From Nectonema munidae (lineage: Eukaryota > Nematomorpha > Nectonematoida > Nectonematidae), in the NCBI GenBank assembly GCA_030549495.1, contig JAUIRK010000361.1:1-64000 (forward strand): a DNA stretch of 64,000 nt, given 5' to 3'. This document shows, piece after piece, positions 20,141-29,495 of the stretch. The translations under genes and the position numbers were made by a program. Under the pieces are notes generated by a model. That model was not told where the DNA came from, searched no databases, and saw only the letters and a list, made by a program, of their open reading frames with translations. Position 1 is the first letter of the stretch; every line of letters begins with the position of its first letter.

Positions 20141-20359
20141 CTGATCAGAATTATAATCGACAAAATGTTCAAGCATAAGAAGAATCACCATGTGATATAA
20201 AATAAAATCAAGGAGCAAGGGAGATGTTTTCAAGTCGTGTAATTCAGAAACAAGAATTTTGAAAAGCAGGGCAGCGCCATGCCTGTGCTCCCAATTCTGA
20301 GAGAACAAATTTTGACACGCTTCAATCAACAGAAATTCCAAGCATTCTAAGTCACTGAG
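20141..20359 (-). CDS. BTAF1: BTAF1 exon, HEAT region
   Basis: Acceptor CTATATAG, donor GTATTT. Translation includes LLIEACQNLFSQNWEHRHG (human FCEELCNDLFNPSWEVRHG) and LEHFVDYNSDQ (human LDRFGDFVSDE). Phase 0 on both sides. Confidence 0.9.
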
Positions 20360-20419
20360 CTATATAGGAAGGGAAAACTTCAAAAATATTTTATGGCTTC
20401 TTTATAAAAGAAAAATTAC

Positions 20420-20553
20420 TGAATCAAAGTCATTCATTTTGGATAAAAGTTTATTAGCAGCGTGGCTGTCTTCACCACCTCCATTAAAATGGAATATCAT
20501 GGAATCGAGATTGAAAGATGTTCTATCAAAGTTAATGTCAAAAATGAAATAAT
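20420..20553 (-). CDS. BTAF1: BTAF1 exon, linker before the RHGA repeat
   Basis: Acceptor TTGTATATAG, donor GTAATT, 60-base intron to the next exon. It reads INFDRTSFNLDSMIFHF then EDSHAANKLLSKMNDFDS. The linker is poorly conserved in the family, so support comes mostly from the open frame and splice sites. It enters in phase 1, which the candidate exon at 23469-23503 does not supply. Confidence 0.65.
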
Positions 20554-21173
20554 CTATATACAATAAAACTTTATTAGTGAACAGCTAAAAAGTCATAACT
20601 TTTGTAAACTAATATAACCTCTATATAATCAACATTTTTATTGAGTCTATTGGGTGTTAAATATAGAAGAATTTTACTCTATACGATATCGTTGCATATG
20701 AAAAAAAATGCCGGCACACTCCTGATGAAATCTTAATGTACTAGTTTAAAAAATTTTAAAAATCAAAACGCAGAATAGTTCATTTGATTGTGTAAAAAGA
20801 TTTTCTAATCAATTAAATAACGTGAGATGGAACAGCGTTTTTGAAAAAATAAGACAGCAGAAAAATCTAGACAATAATAATGGGCAACATCTCTGATACT
20901 GAATGGACATTTACAAAAATATGTGGAAAGAATTTTTAGGAGATTTTAGTCAATAGATAAGTAGAAGAATTTAAAAGGAATTTGTTGAGCCCATTGGGTA
21001 AAAGATTAGATAACTAGCATACTTTACAAACGACAAAATCTAAATCAGTGTTTTTTTTCATTTACCACGATACCAAACGTTTTTCAGACCTCCGATTTCA
21101 ATCCATTTACACTTTTTATTTTGTATAAGCCAGATTTCAAATGAGATGAAACTTGCTGAGATGTTAACGTTAT

Positions 21174-21970
21174 ATCTAGGAATCAATTGGGATGCAGGAT
21201 TTAGTTTTCATCGTGAAGCTCACGAAAAGATAAAAAAGGGGAAGAAGGATCTAGCGCTATATGGATGTCTTAAAGACCTTGGGGTCAATTCCACGGTGGT
21301 AGGCAAGGTCATTAAAATCCTAACAATGCCGAAATTGACTTATGGAAACTCCATTTTGGGATGCCTTCCCTCAACTTGGACCAACAAAATAGATGACCTC
21401 GTGTATAAACTTTTTAGGACTGTTTATGGCAACCCTTTCACTATTGCTCATAGCCGGACCTCCTTTTCTTGGTTCCAGAAAAGGTTGGAGAAATTAAATA
21501 AAAAGTTTATAGAAAAATTAAGAACACACAAGCATTGCCCACAATTATGACAAGCTTGGGAGCTCACGCAAACCCAGGCTGAAGCGTTCTTGGGGGTATA
21601 TGCTAAAAAAAAGAGAAAAATTATCCTAGGTGACTACCCATATACAATAGCCCCCAAGCAATAGGGAATTCTGCGTTCTGCGATATAGTTCTGTTTTTTT
21701 TTCTGAGTTCTAGATCCGCCTACTTAAATTTAGGATTGGCACAAGGTATAAGTCCCAAAACAGTTTCATCTTACGAGCTAGGTTAGGCATAGTCGGTAAT
21801 CTGGCCTCTACAGGAGTCCGCTTGTAGGACCGTTTAAACATACATTCCAATATTAAAACATATATCCTAGGGACGACATTTAGGGATGGAGTCAAATTCC
21901 AGGGGTAGATTGTTCCTAACCTAGCATGCCTTAAATTATGTATATCTTTCTTAACCGCTATAACATGTAT
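21174..21970 (+). pseudogene. C-terminal part of LINE reverse transcriptase polyprotein
   Basis: Plus strand: LYLGINWDAGF opens the thumb region (YLGxxW). VGKVIKILTMPKLTYGNSIL follows the usual PxLTYG motif. After stops and frame changes, at about 21,720-21,830, FRIGTRYKSQNSFILRARLG then IVGNLASTGVRL resembles the RxRLG segment that precedes the zinc knuckle and endonuclease in R2-like proteins. The catalytic RT motifs are lost with the 5' truncation. Confidence 0.6.
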
Positions 21971-22319
21971 CAAATATTATTTATTAATAATATATAAGAT
22001 ATTGCATGCCTTCAAACGCTTCTATTTTTGTAGCATATACCTTTTATAATCATATTCTTTTATTTAGGAACAAGATACATTCCGTTGTGCCGGTTTTTTA
22101 CCCTGGTTTTCTTCCTCTGAAGAATTCAAAGGTTTTTACGGTTAGGTAGTGCTCTAGCGACGCGATTCTACGTGGTTAGTAATCAAGCTATCACTAGACA
22201 ATAAGTTTGCTTCCCAAATTGGGAGCGTTCGCGTTAGGATTGTATCGTTCTCTCGGTTGTATTTATATATTGTCACATAAATTCTTGTAAAATACTATTT
22301 ATAATAGAGCTATTCTTTT

Positions 22320-22451
22320 GTAACAAGGGCCGATTGGTGTTTAGTGGGATGGAAAGTCCAGTTAGACTTGGACTCAGCATTCCGGGCGGGCCACGATATC
22401 CGAAAGGATGGGTGCGAACGTCACAGAACAACTTAATTAATTAATTAATTA
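22320..22451 (+). other. Structured 3' end and tetranucleotide tail of the LINE
   Basis: The 3' region contains two evident stem-loops: AGTCCA..TGGACT (about 22,356-22,375) and ATCCGAAAGGAT (about 22,397-22,408, a GAAA tetraloop). It ends in about five TTAA repeats (22,432-22,451). A folded 3' UTR recognised by the element's own reverse transcriptase is known in R2-like LINEs. Confidence 0.55.
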
Positions 22452-23468
22452 ATGTTAACGTTGCCATTTAAAATGTGCGAAAGAAAACAACAAAAAAATG
22501 AATTATCGAATATTTTTAAATGGATATATCAAAAATATGACATTCTATTATTTGATTTTTTCTCCTTCTTCTCTTGTACACGCATCAGTGACGCTAATCA
22601 AACCTGCTCTATCTTTCTATTTCAATTACGATTTCACTTCATCACACACTATTTACTTAATGCAAATCTCTTTCCAATATACGTAACACATAGCAATAAA
22701 AAATAAGCTATTTCCAAAAAGGCAATTATGCACTCATAAAAACTTGCATAAAAGTGAATGCGAACAACCCACAGATTGTCCGCATTATATTAATAAAACC
22801 CGCACCCGTCCCGTAAAAATGTTGCTGTGGACAACCCACCTCCGACCCGAGGGTGCGGGTCCCGAAAAACCCGTGCGGGTGTCCGCCCCGCGCAGAGCAC
22901 TATTGTGTACAATCGTTGTGCAAATGATAGCAGGTGAAATGGATCTAATTTATCCTATATAGTTATAAAAATTTTTTTAGGAGAAAAACAATTATAAAAT
23001 AGCATAAGTACAGGCTACCAGAACTTTACAATAATACCATTACTTTATATGCTTTTAGTGGAATTAAATTTTAGTAGACCGATTTTACCACACCTGAGGT
23101 GAAATATGTCTTGAAAATAATTATTTCAAACCCGAGCTACTTTGTATGGGCATTAAAAGTTTTTAAACATTGAATCTGCATTTCAGTGCTATGATAGCTT
23201 TAGTAGGTTTCAGTATTATTACATAACATATGCAATAAAGTTTAATCGGATACACAGGGACAATATCTATATTATCTATAGATAGCAAAACTGTTTTCGT
23301 TGTATATATTGGCGCAAAGTGAAATTAATAGTTTTCTAATTGAGCATACATATACCATATACTCTAAAGATGGCGATGAAGACAGCAAAATTATAATGAT
23401 ATTATAGCCTTGAAATTTTGTTCTACTTAAATAATTATATGTAAAATATATGGAAAATAAAATTTACT

Positions 23469-23503
23469 TTCTTTTGCCTCCAATCTCTGGAGAAGAATCC
23501 ATC
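23469..23503 (-). CDS. BTAF1: BTAF1 micro-exon candidate
   Basis: 35 bases between TTAATTTTAG and GTAAAT, coding MDSSPEIGGKRK, which would match the basic GEPEEKRRK segment of the human protein. The preceding intron would be 47 bases with a weak GTTTTT donor. The exon leaves in phase 2 while the next identified exon needs phase 1, so either a further exon is missing or this one is wrong. Confidence 0.45.
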
Positions 23504-23550
23504 TAAAATTAAAAAATGAAATAATCTGAAGATGAAACTAAAAAAAAAAC

Positions 23551-23696
23551 TTTATTGAAGGAAATCTGCTCCAGGTTCTCGCAGGATTCCAAATCATGGT
23601 CTGAAATTAAGTTATCGATTTCACTACTTCCAACACCTGGAATTTGAAGACCTAGTTGAAGAGCGAGATTTTTTTTATTCAAGGCTGGAGATTCAC
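23551..23696 (-). CDS. BTAF1: BTAF1 exon, linker region
   Basis: Acceptor TTATTACAG. Translation ESPALNKKNLALQLGLQIP then SSEIDNLISDHDLES matches human RKLLQKKLGLNMGEAIG and STEELFNDEDLDY. Phase 1 in (completing a Cys codon with the previous exon), phase 0 out. Confidence 0.8.
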
Positions 23697-23954
23697 CTGT
23701 AATAAAATTCTATCATTTAAAAATACAAAAGTTTACATCTACTTCTAATATTTTACAATATGAAACAATGAATTTTTAGATAAGTAAATAATATAGCATC
23801 TTAGTGATGTTCAATGCTGCTCTTATTTGAAGTAATTTTTTCCATCATTAAGGTTAATAAATCTTAATATTTTTTGGATATCTTTAAAAACTATTTTTGT
23901 TCAAATATTGTTTTATCAGAATGATCATAAAGTTAAATTTTAAGTACACTAAAA

Positions 23955-24004
23955 CCTACGTTTTACGTACGGCACGGGACCGAACAGCGGACGTAAAACG
24001 TAGG
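23955..24004. repeat. 14-base perfect hairpin at the Tigger end
   Basis: CCTACGTTTTACGT (23955-23968) and its exact reverse complement (23991-24004) enclose a 22-base GC-rich loop. It lies at the start of the Tigger copy and is probably its subterminal repeat. Confidence 0.75.
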
Positions 24005-24503
24005 ATTCGTAAAATCCACGTTACCTTTAAATTGACATACAACACGAAAATCCTAGCCTGTATCACGCATGGTCACACCGTGTACGACGTGAGGGACTAT
24101 GGCGGCTAAAGAAGACTACTACAGTGAAGTTGGATGATCATCCCTGAAGTTGAGCTGTTTTCATAATAAAGTCTTAAATAAAAAATATCAGTGTATGTGT
24201 ATTATTTATCAATTATACTCAACTTAGTCTGCTCTAGGAAAAGAGGCCGGTTAATTTGCTATTTTAATGATGCATGCAGAGGGGAAAATAATTTTAAAAT
24301 AAGGAAAAACTACATTATTCATTCTCTTTCAAATTTGTTGGCCCTGAAAAGGGCCTTTTGTTTTGAAGATTTCGTTTTTTTAATTTTTTTTACTGAAAGA
24401 AGTTGGTTATCTTTTTCTTAAATGCTGCTCTCATCTGAGCCGCTTCGTTTCTCCATCGGCGAATCTGTCTGATGTGGCACGGATCTTTCTTCATTTGCTC
24501 GGA

Positions 24504-25983
24504 TCAATCCACGACAACTCCAAGGGCTTCAAACGCTTGCTCAGGTTTAATTCGGTCGACTATTTCTTCCTCTTCACTTTCACTCTCTTCATCAGATGAC
24601 TCCCTATCAATTTCACTGATTATCTCTGCGTCGGTGAGCCATTGGTGTCCGTGATCTTCGGCGAGCCACTCACCCACACTCATCATATCCTCAGTTCCAG
24701 AACCAAGTTCTTGAAACATGGCTTTAAATATATTACGATCCGCTTGCATGTTGTCTACGTTCTGTCTGTTCTTCTGAAACACTTTCATCCTCACTTCTTT
24801 CTTCAACATTTTCCATTAGTTTTCGCCAAGAGCATTGAAGATTTTCCTGTGTCGCCGCTTCCCACGCATCTGCAATCCAGTAAACCGTATCTTTAATTGT
24901 GGTTTGTTTTATCACCTCTGGGATCGGGGTATCTAGCTTGCACAAGACGTGACGTAGGTTTTTCTTATAACCTCTTTTTAATGGTTTTAAAACACCCTGG
25001 TCCATCGGTTGAATGAGGGAGGTTGTATTTGGCGGCAGGAACATTACTAAAAATGATCCGTCTTCTGTCGTTACTTCTTCAACGGAAGGGTGGGCTGGAG
25101 CATTATGTAAAAGTAGCACAATCTTTTCCTCGACATTGTTCTCTCGGCAAAATTCGCGAACACGGGGAACAAAGTTCTCAAAAAACCATCTTTTGAATGT
25201 TGCCGCATCCATCCACGCGTTCTTCTGACTATAGTAGTCGACTGGCAGGCGGTCCATGTTCTGGTTTTTAAAGCATCGTGGCTTAGCTGACTTGTGAATA
25301 AATGTTAATGGAATCTTACAAGTTCCGCTCGCATTCGAACAACACATAAGAGTAACTCGATCTTTAGCTGTCTTGAAATTCTTTGCCGTTTTCTCTCCGT
25401 GTAAAACCAAGGTGCGGCTGGGCATCAATTTCCAATAGAGACCAGTTTCGTCAGCATTGAAAATCTGGTCTTGTTTTAAATTTTCTGATTCCATTAACCT
25501 CTTTAACGCAGATTGGAAAGCTCCAATTGAGTCAGCGTCTGCTGATAAGGATTCGCCTTGCATTGATAAGGAATGGATACCGTGGCGTTTCTTAAAACCA
25601 TCTAGCCATCCGTTACGGCCTCAAAACTTGGGTGACCTTCGGGATACAACTCTTTGGCAAAAAGAAGAGCTTTCTGCTGTAAAAAAGGTCCAGATATCGG
25701 TACGCCCTTTCTTCGCTGCTGCGTCATCCACGTAAAACACGCATCATCAACCTTCGACGTTGCTTTTGACAAATAAGATTTAGCTAGAAACAGACTTGGT
25801 AACTCACATTTTGAAACCGAATTCTCCAATTCCTCCCTTTTCGCCCAGACGGTGGATACGGTTGACTTAGGCAAACCAAATTGCGTTGCAACTAAAGGTT
25901 GGATGTACCCTTCCTTCCTTCGGCAATTATCTTTAGTTTAGTTTCGATCGAAACACTTTGACGCTTTCTCACGGAAGCCATGA
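24504..25983 (-). pseudogene. Tigger transposase (CENP-B-like DNA-binding and DDE domains)
   Basis: Starts MASVRKRQSVSIETKLKII at 25983, then an HTH and CENPB part (GLPKSTVSTVWAKREELEN, PISGPFLQQKALLFAKEL) with frame changes. The DDE domain is open at 24733-25563: NADETGLYWKLMPSRTL holds the first Asp, the second block reads LLLHNAPAHPS with His where the catalytic Asp stands, and PPNTTSLIQPMDQGVLKPL holds the third Asp. The C-terminus is acidic (SSDEESESEEEE). The His change plus frame breaks mean it is inactive. Confidence 0.88.
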
Positions 25984-28250
25984 TTGCGAATGAATTATCT
26001 ATCCATGGACCCGATTTATTAAAATAGAAAAATGATCGATTTTAATTACAGGAAGTGCATGATCTTAATGGTTTATTAATCATGCAAGTTATGTTAATGT
26101 TTACGTTTTGCACGAAAATGTTGTGTCTGTAACACAGCGTTATCAGCTGACTATTTACAACCCTGGACGTAATTGACAGTTGTATATCAGGATATCCTTT
26201 ACACGTGTTGCGACTCGCTGATAGCCCGTTCATTCACAAGGCGCTCATTATACGAAAACAACAAGAATTTAATATCTTTATTTAAGTTAATAAATGGAAA
26301 AAACAGAAAAAAAAGTGCCCTATTTTTTTTGTATACTTTTAAATATGTTCCCAAAATGGGAACGTTGGACACTTTGAGTAGTAAAATATTGTGACAATTA
26401 CAACTAATTATATATACAAATATATTTATTCACACGTACATTTAATTTATCCAATTAACCATTATTTATCTTTTTGTGTAACTTTGAATTACAAGTCTTG
26501 TGTAATCTTTTGTTACGTTTTTGCAAAAAAGCTCTTGATTATACTTTTTCAGTTATGAGTATGTTTGTTTAGACGAATATAAAATGGATTGTTTTTTCCA
26601 AAATCGAGTTCAACAAATAAAAATATTTCGCTAGATTAAAGATCAGAACAATGTAAACTGCTTGTTTGGATCTTCCACACAATCCAAGGTGTGGGTATTT
26701 AGATTCGGGCAGGAGATATAATCACGCCACTTTTATTTCAACGCAAGGTCTCAAGTTTTCAAATTGTTGATCAAGTGAATTGGACTCGAAATGAGGTTGA
26801 GAAGAGTGATTAGAAAGCACATTTATGGGAAATCAAAAATCTTTTATATCAACACTATTCGTTGTTTCAGTTTGCTGAAAAACTTGTGACTATAGAGTTG
26901 CCACTATTCTGTGTAAAATATACAGGAGTGGCAAAATAGCACTTTCAATATATTATAAAAAATCAATATAAATCATGATAGAAAAGAAAATATTGTATTA
27001 TATTTCAATGAAAATCATAGCTAACTCATTTTTGATGGAAAAAGAGTAACACTTGCAATTACATTGGCAGTATTCACCTTTTGGATTTAATAGAAATAAT
27101 GTATTTCTAAAGGCTTTATCCTATATGCGGAAAATAGTTGTTATCAGAAACACAACAAACTTAAAAAAGGAAAATACCAGCATATTCGAACACAAAAAAG
27201 ACAAACTGATTAAAGAGCAGTTATGGCATGTTGTATCTCTAGAAAAATAATTTCACAAGTTTTTGAGAATTATCAAAAAAATGCGTTGAACGAATTGGAA
27301 TTTATATTTCCTATTCTTCGCCATTCTTTCTTTTCTCGTAAAACAATTACTGAAGTTGTGCTTTCTCCAATAGATTAAATAACACAATAAAAGGGATACG
27401 CAATGACCAGTTCGTTCATCACCTTTGACTTTTGAGTGTTATAGTGTTGAGTTAAAAAGTTTTATTTAAGAGAAAAAAGCTTTCGTTGAAAATGATTTTT
27501 AAAAGTAAATGAAAATTAATTTATAATAAACATATATGCTCCATTTTATTTGGTTGTCTATACAAATCCAAATCCGTATAAATGTCAGAAAAATGTTCTA
27601 ATTCTGAAAGATCTTTATAAAGTTTTCTTAGGGAACTTTAATGGGCATGCATAAACTTAGCTTAATCCCACAGTAGTTTCAAGAAGTGTTTTTAAAAAAT
27701 TCTTCTCTTTTTGGAGAAATTATTACGATGGAACTCGCAATGTAAAGACAAGAACCCTTTTCTGGAATAAGAAACTTTCAAAGTATTTTTTCAATAAACT
27801 TCTCAAAAAAGCGTCAGTCTTAGATTTTGATAAACAAAATATGAAGATCAACAAAAAAAAATTAGCAAAATTCCTATAAAACCGGGTAAACTGTAGATCA
27901 CATAAAAGTGAAATTTCACAAATTAATTTAAAAAAGATTTTTACACTTTTGATGGAAAAAATTGTCAACCAACTTTTAAACCTTTTATTAATTCTACATA
28001 CAACCAATAATAATTTTTCAGCACTTCGGATCTGCTATAAATTATAATAGAAATTATAAATATCGTTTTTATGTTAGAAAGGAATTCCGTTTCTATATTT
28101 TTAAACATAGGAAATCATCAAAAAAAGACATGCATCGCCATGAAATTTTTTAATAGGGCTTTATAATTCTTTTTAAATTATGTAGGCGAATTTATTTGTT
28201 CAAAATAAAAAGACCTTCAAATAAAGAAGATTAGTAAAAATAAATTTTAC

Positions 28251-28364
28251 AAGATGGTGAGTTCAACGTGATCGCTTCATTACCCAAATCTAGCGATGAA
28301 AATAAAAAGGAATCGCTTGCCATAACTTTTTCGATATCAAGCTTGGAAAGCTGGAAATTTTCAT
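28251..28364 (-). CDS. BTAF1: BTAF1 exon, N-terminal region
   Basis: Acceptor CAACTTTAG, donor GTAAAA. Reads ENFQLSKLDIEKVMASDSF then LFSSLDLGNEAITLNSPS, matching human LNFDRFDICRLLQHGASLL. Phase 1 on both sides, which fits both neighbours. The intron to the upstream exon is 67 bases. Confidence 0.78.
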
Positions 28365-28431
28365 CTAAAGTTGAAAAGTTATAAATTGAGAAGAAAAATA
28401 AAAATTTGGGTTTATAAAGTGCACATTTTAC

Positions 28432-28564
28432 TTTCATGATTTATGAGAAGAGAGAAAGAGAGATCAAAATTGCCGCTAATCTCCGAGAACTTGATGATCA
28501 ATTCCAAGACCTGGGATGCTGCAACACGAGCGTCCCATTTCGAGTTTGTACTGATTTGAAGAAT
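28432..28564 (-). CDS. BTAF1: BTAF1 exon, first HEAT repeat
   Basis: Acceptor AATTTTCAG, donor GTAAAA. Reads ILQISTNSKWDARVAASQV then LELIIKFSEISGNFDLS, matching human LIYLRSANWDTRVAAGQAV and EAIVKNVPEWNP. Phase 0 in, phase 1 out. Confidence 0.9.
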
Positions 28565-29495
28565 CTGAAAATTGTATTCTTTTTATACACGCATACTTTC
28601 AGGGCGTAAAAGGATAAAATTTTATATAGCGTGGATTGATTTTTTTAACTGTCTCACAAATTTTTTTTAAACATTTAGTATAATTTATATACAAAATAAT
28701 TCTAAAAATGTTATCAAGCACGTGAAAAAGGAGGTTAAGATGGTGAAGGAGAAAATGAAAAGAAACAGTCAAGAGCTAAAACTATGCACCAGTCTCAAAT
28801 TAATATTAATATTGATCAATTAATTTTTGGAAGGTCATCGCCATTGCACATTTGTAGAAAATTTGAAAAAGCTTATTACAAGGATCCCCTTTGGGCGAAT
28901 AATAAATGTATCACAAAGAATTTAGGTAGTAAATATATTAAGATTATATAATGTAGTATTAGCAACTTTAAATCACTCTTATAAAAAAACTGTAACCTAT
29001 TTCATAACATTGTTAGTTTTAAGTGACATAGACGAATTTTAGTTATTCACCTTAGCGTTTTTATGTTCTGTGCTATTTCATCTATTTATCATCATGTCCA
29101 ATTCTGAAAATTGAGTGTTCAAAAGGTCATATGCGACATTTCCTAATCAAAGTGGCCTAGAATGTATTAAGGAAAATTGGGGCAGCCACAACTTTGGTGT
29201 GCGAAGTCTTGTTTAATACACCACTGCCTTCCCAAGAACAGGACCCAAAGCTGTTATTTTGAAGTACATTTTTTATTTTTGTCATGTTTATTTTGTAAAT
29301 AAAATTTTATGTCATTAAAAAATAGCTTAATCACCTAGCCTTTTTTCATTCTCATAGTATATTCTACCAAGTGTCAAATCATTTGATGTTGCAAAATACA
29401 ATATTTAAAGGTTTCTCAAAAATTTCAACGATTGAATTCATGCATTCTTCCATTACATACCACGATTATTTCTATTTTCTATTTATCTAGGTATA

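Larger units (their letters stand above)
21172..22451 (+). mobile_element. 5'-truncated LINE (non-LTR retrotransposon)
   Basis: A 1280-base insertion flanked by the 11-base duplication ATGTTAACGTT (21161-21171 and 22452-22462). The uninterrupted site exists in the hAT copy near 4.98 kb. The left end enters inside the reverse-transcriptase thumb and the right end carries a TTAA-type tail. Truncation at the 5' end is typical of target-primed reverse transcription. The clade is uncertain; the layout recalls the R2/R4 group. Confidence 0.85.
21017..22902 (-). mobile_element. hAT copy (same family as 4546-5385), split by a LINE
   Basis: From about 21,017 to 21,171 and from 22,452 to 22,902 the sequence is closely similar to about 4,838-5,385, including the BED-finger start region and the GC-rich end CGCGCAGAGCACTA at 22902. 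The inner end differs from that of the other copy, so the two derive from different internal deletions. Its two halves are separated by the LINE insertion. Confidence 0.75.
20554..23468. other. BTAF1 intron with hAT copy and LINE
   Basis: Holds a BED-type hAT remnant interrupted by a LINE (see separate entries). One further small BTAF1 exon is expected here, or the 23.5 kb exon is mis-bounded, because the phases on either side do not agree. The outer parts (20,560-20,990 and 22,910-23,460) show nothing else. Confidence 0.55.
23947..26040 (-). mobile_element. Tigger/pogo element, copy 1, degraded
   Basis: A TA followed by CACTAAAACCTACGTTTTAC at 23947 gives a Tigger-like end. The transposase is coded on the minus strand. 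The opposite end was not found near 26.0-26.2 kb, so the right boundary is approximate. It lies in a BTAF1 intron in the same orientation. Confidence 0.65.
23697..28250. other. BTAF1 intron with Tigger element
   Basis: Contains Tigger copy 1 (about 23,947-26,000). The remainder, about 26,200-28,200, is AT-rich. Its open frames (for example 27053-27250 and 27723-28007) have no motif, and I see nothing in them. Confidence 0.5.

Noticed and set aside
22744-22962. Pro/Arg-rich plus-strand frame as a gene
   Set aside because: It is translation of the GC-rich hAT end, opposite to the transposase strand.
23955-26120. GTTTACGTTTTGCACG near 26.1 kb as the matching end of Tigger copy 1
   Set aside because: It runs in the same direction as the left end rather than inverted, so it cannot be the partner repeat.
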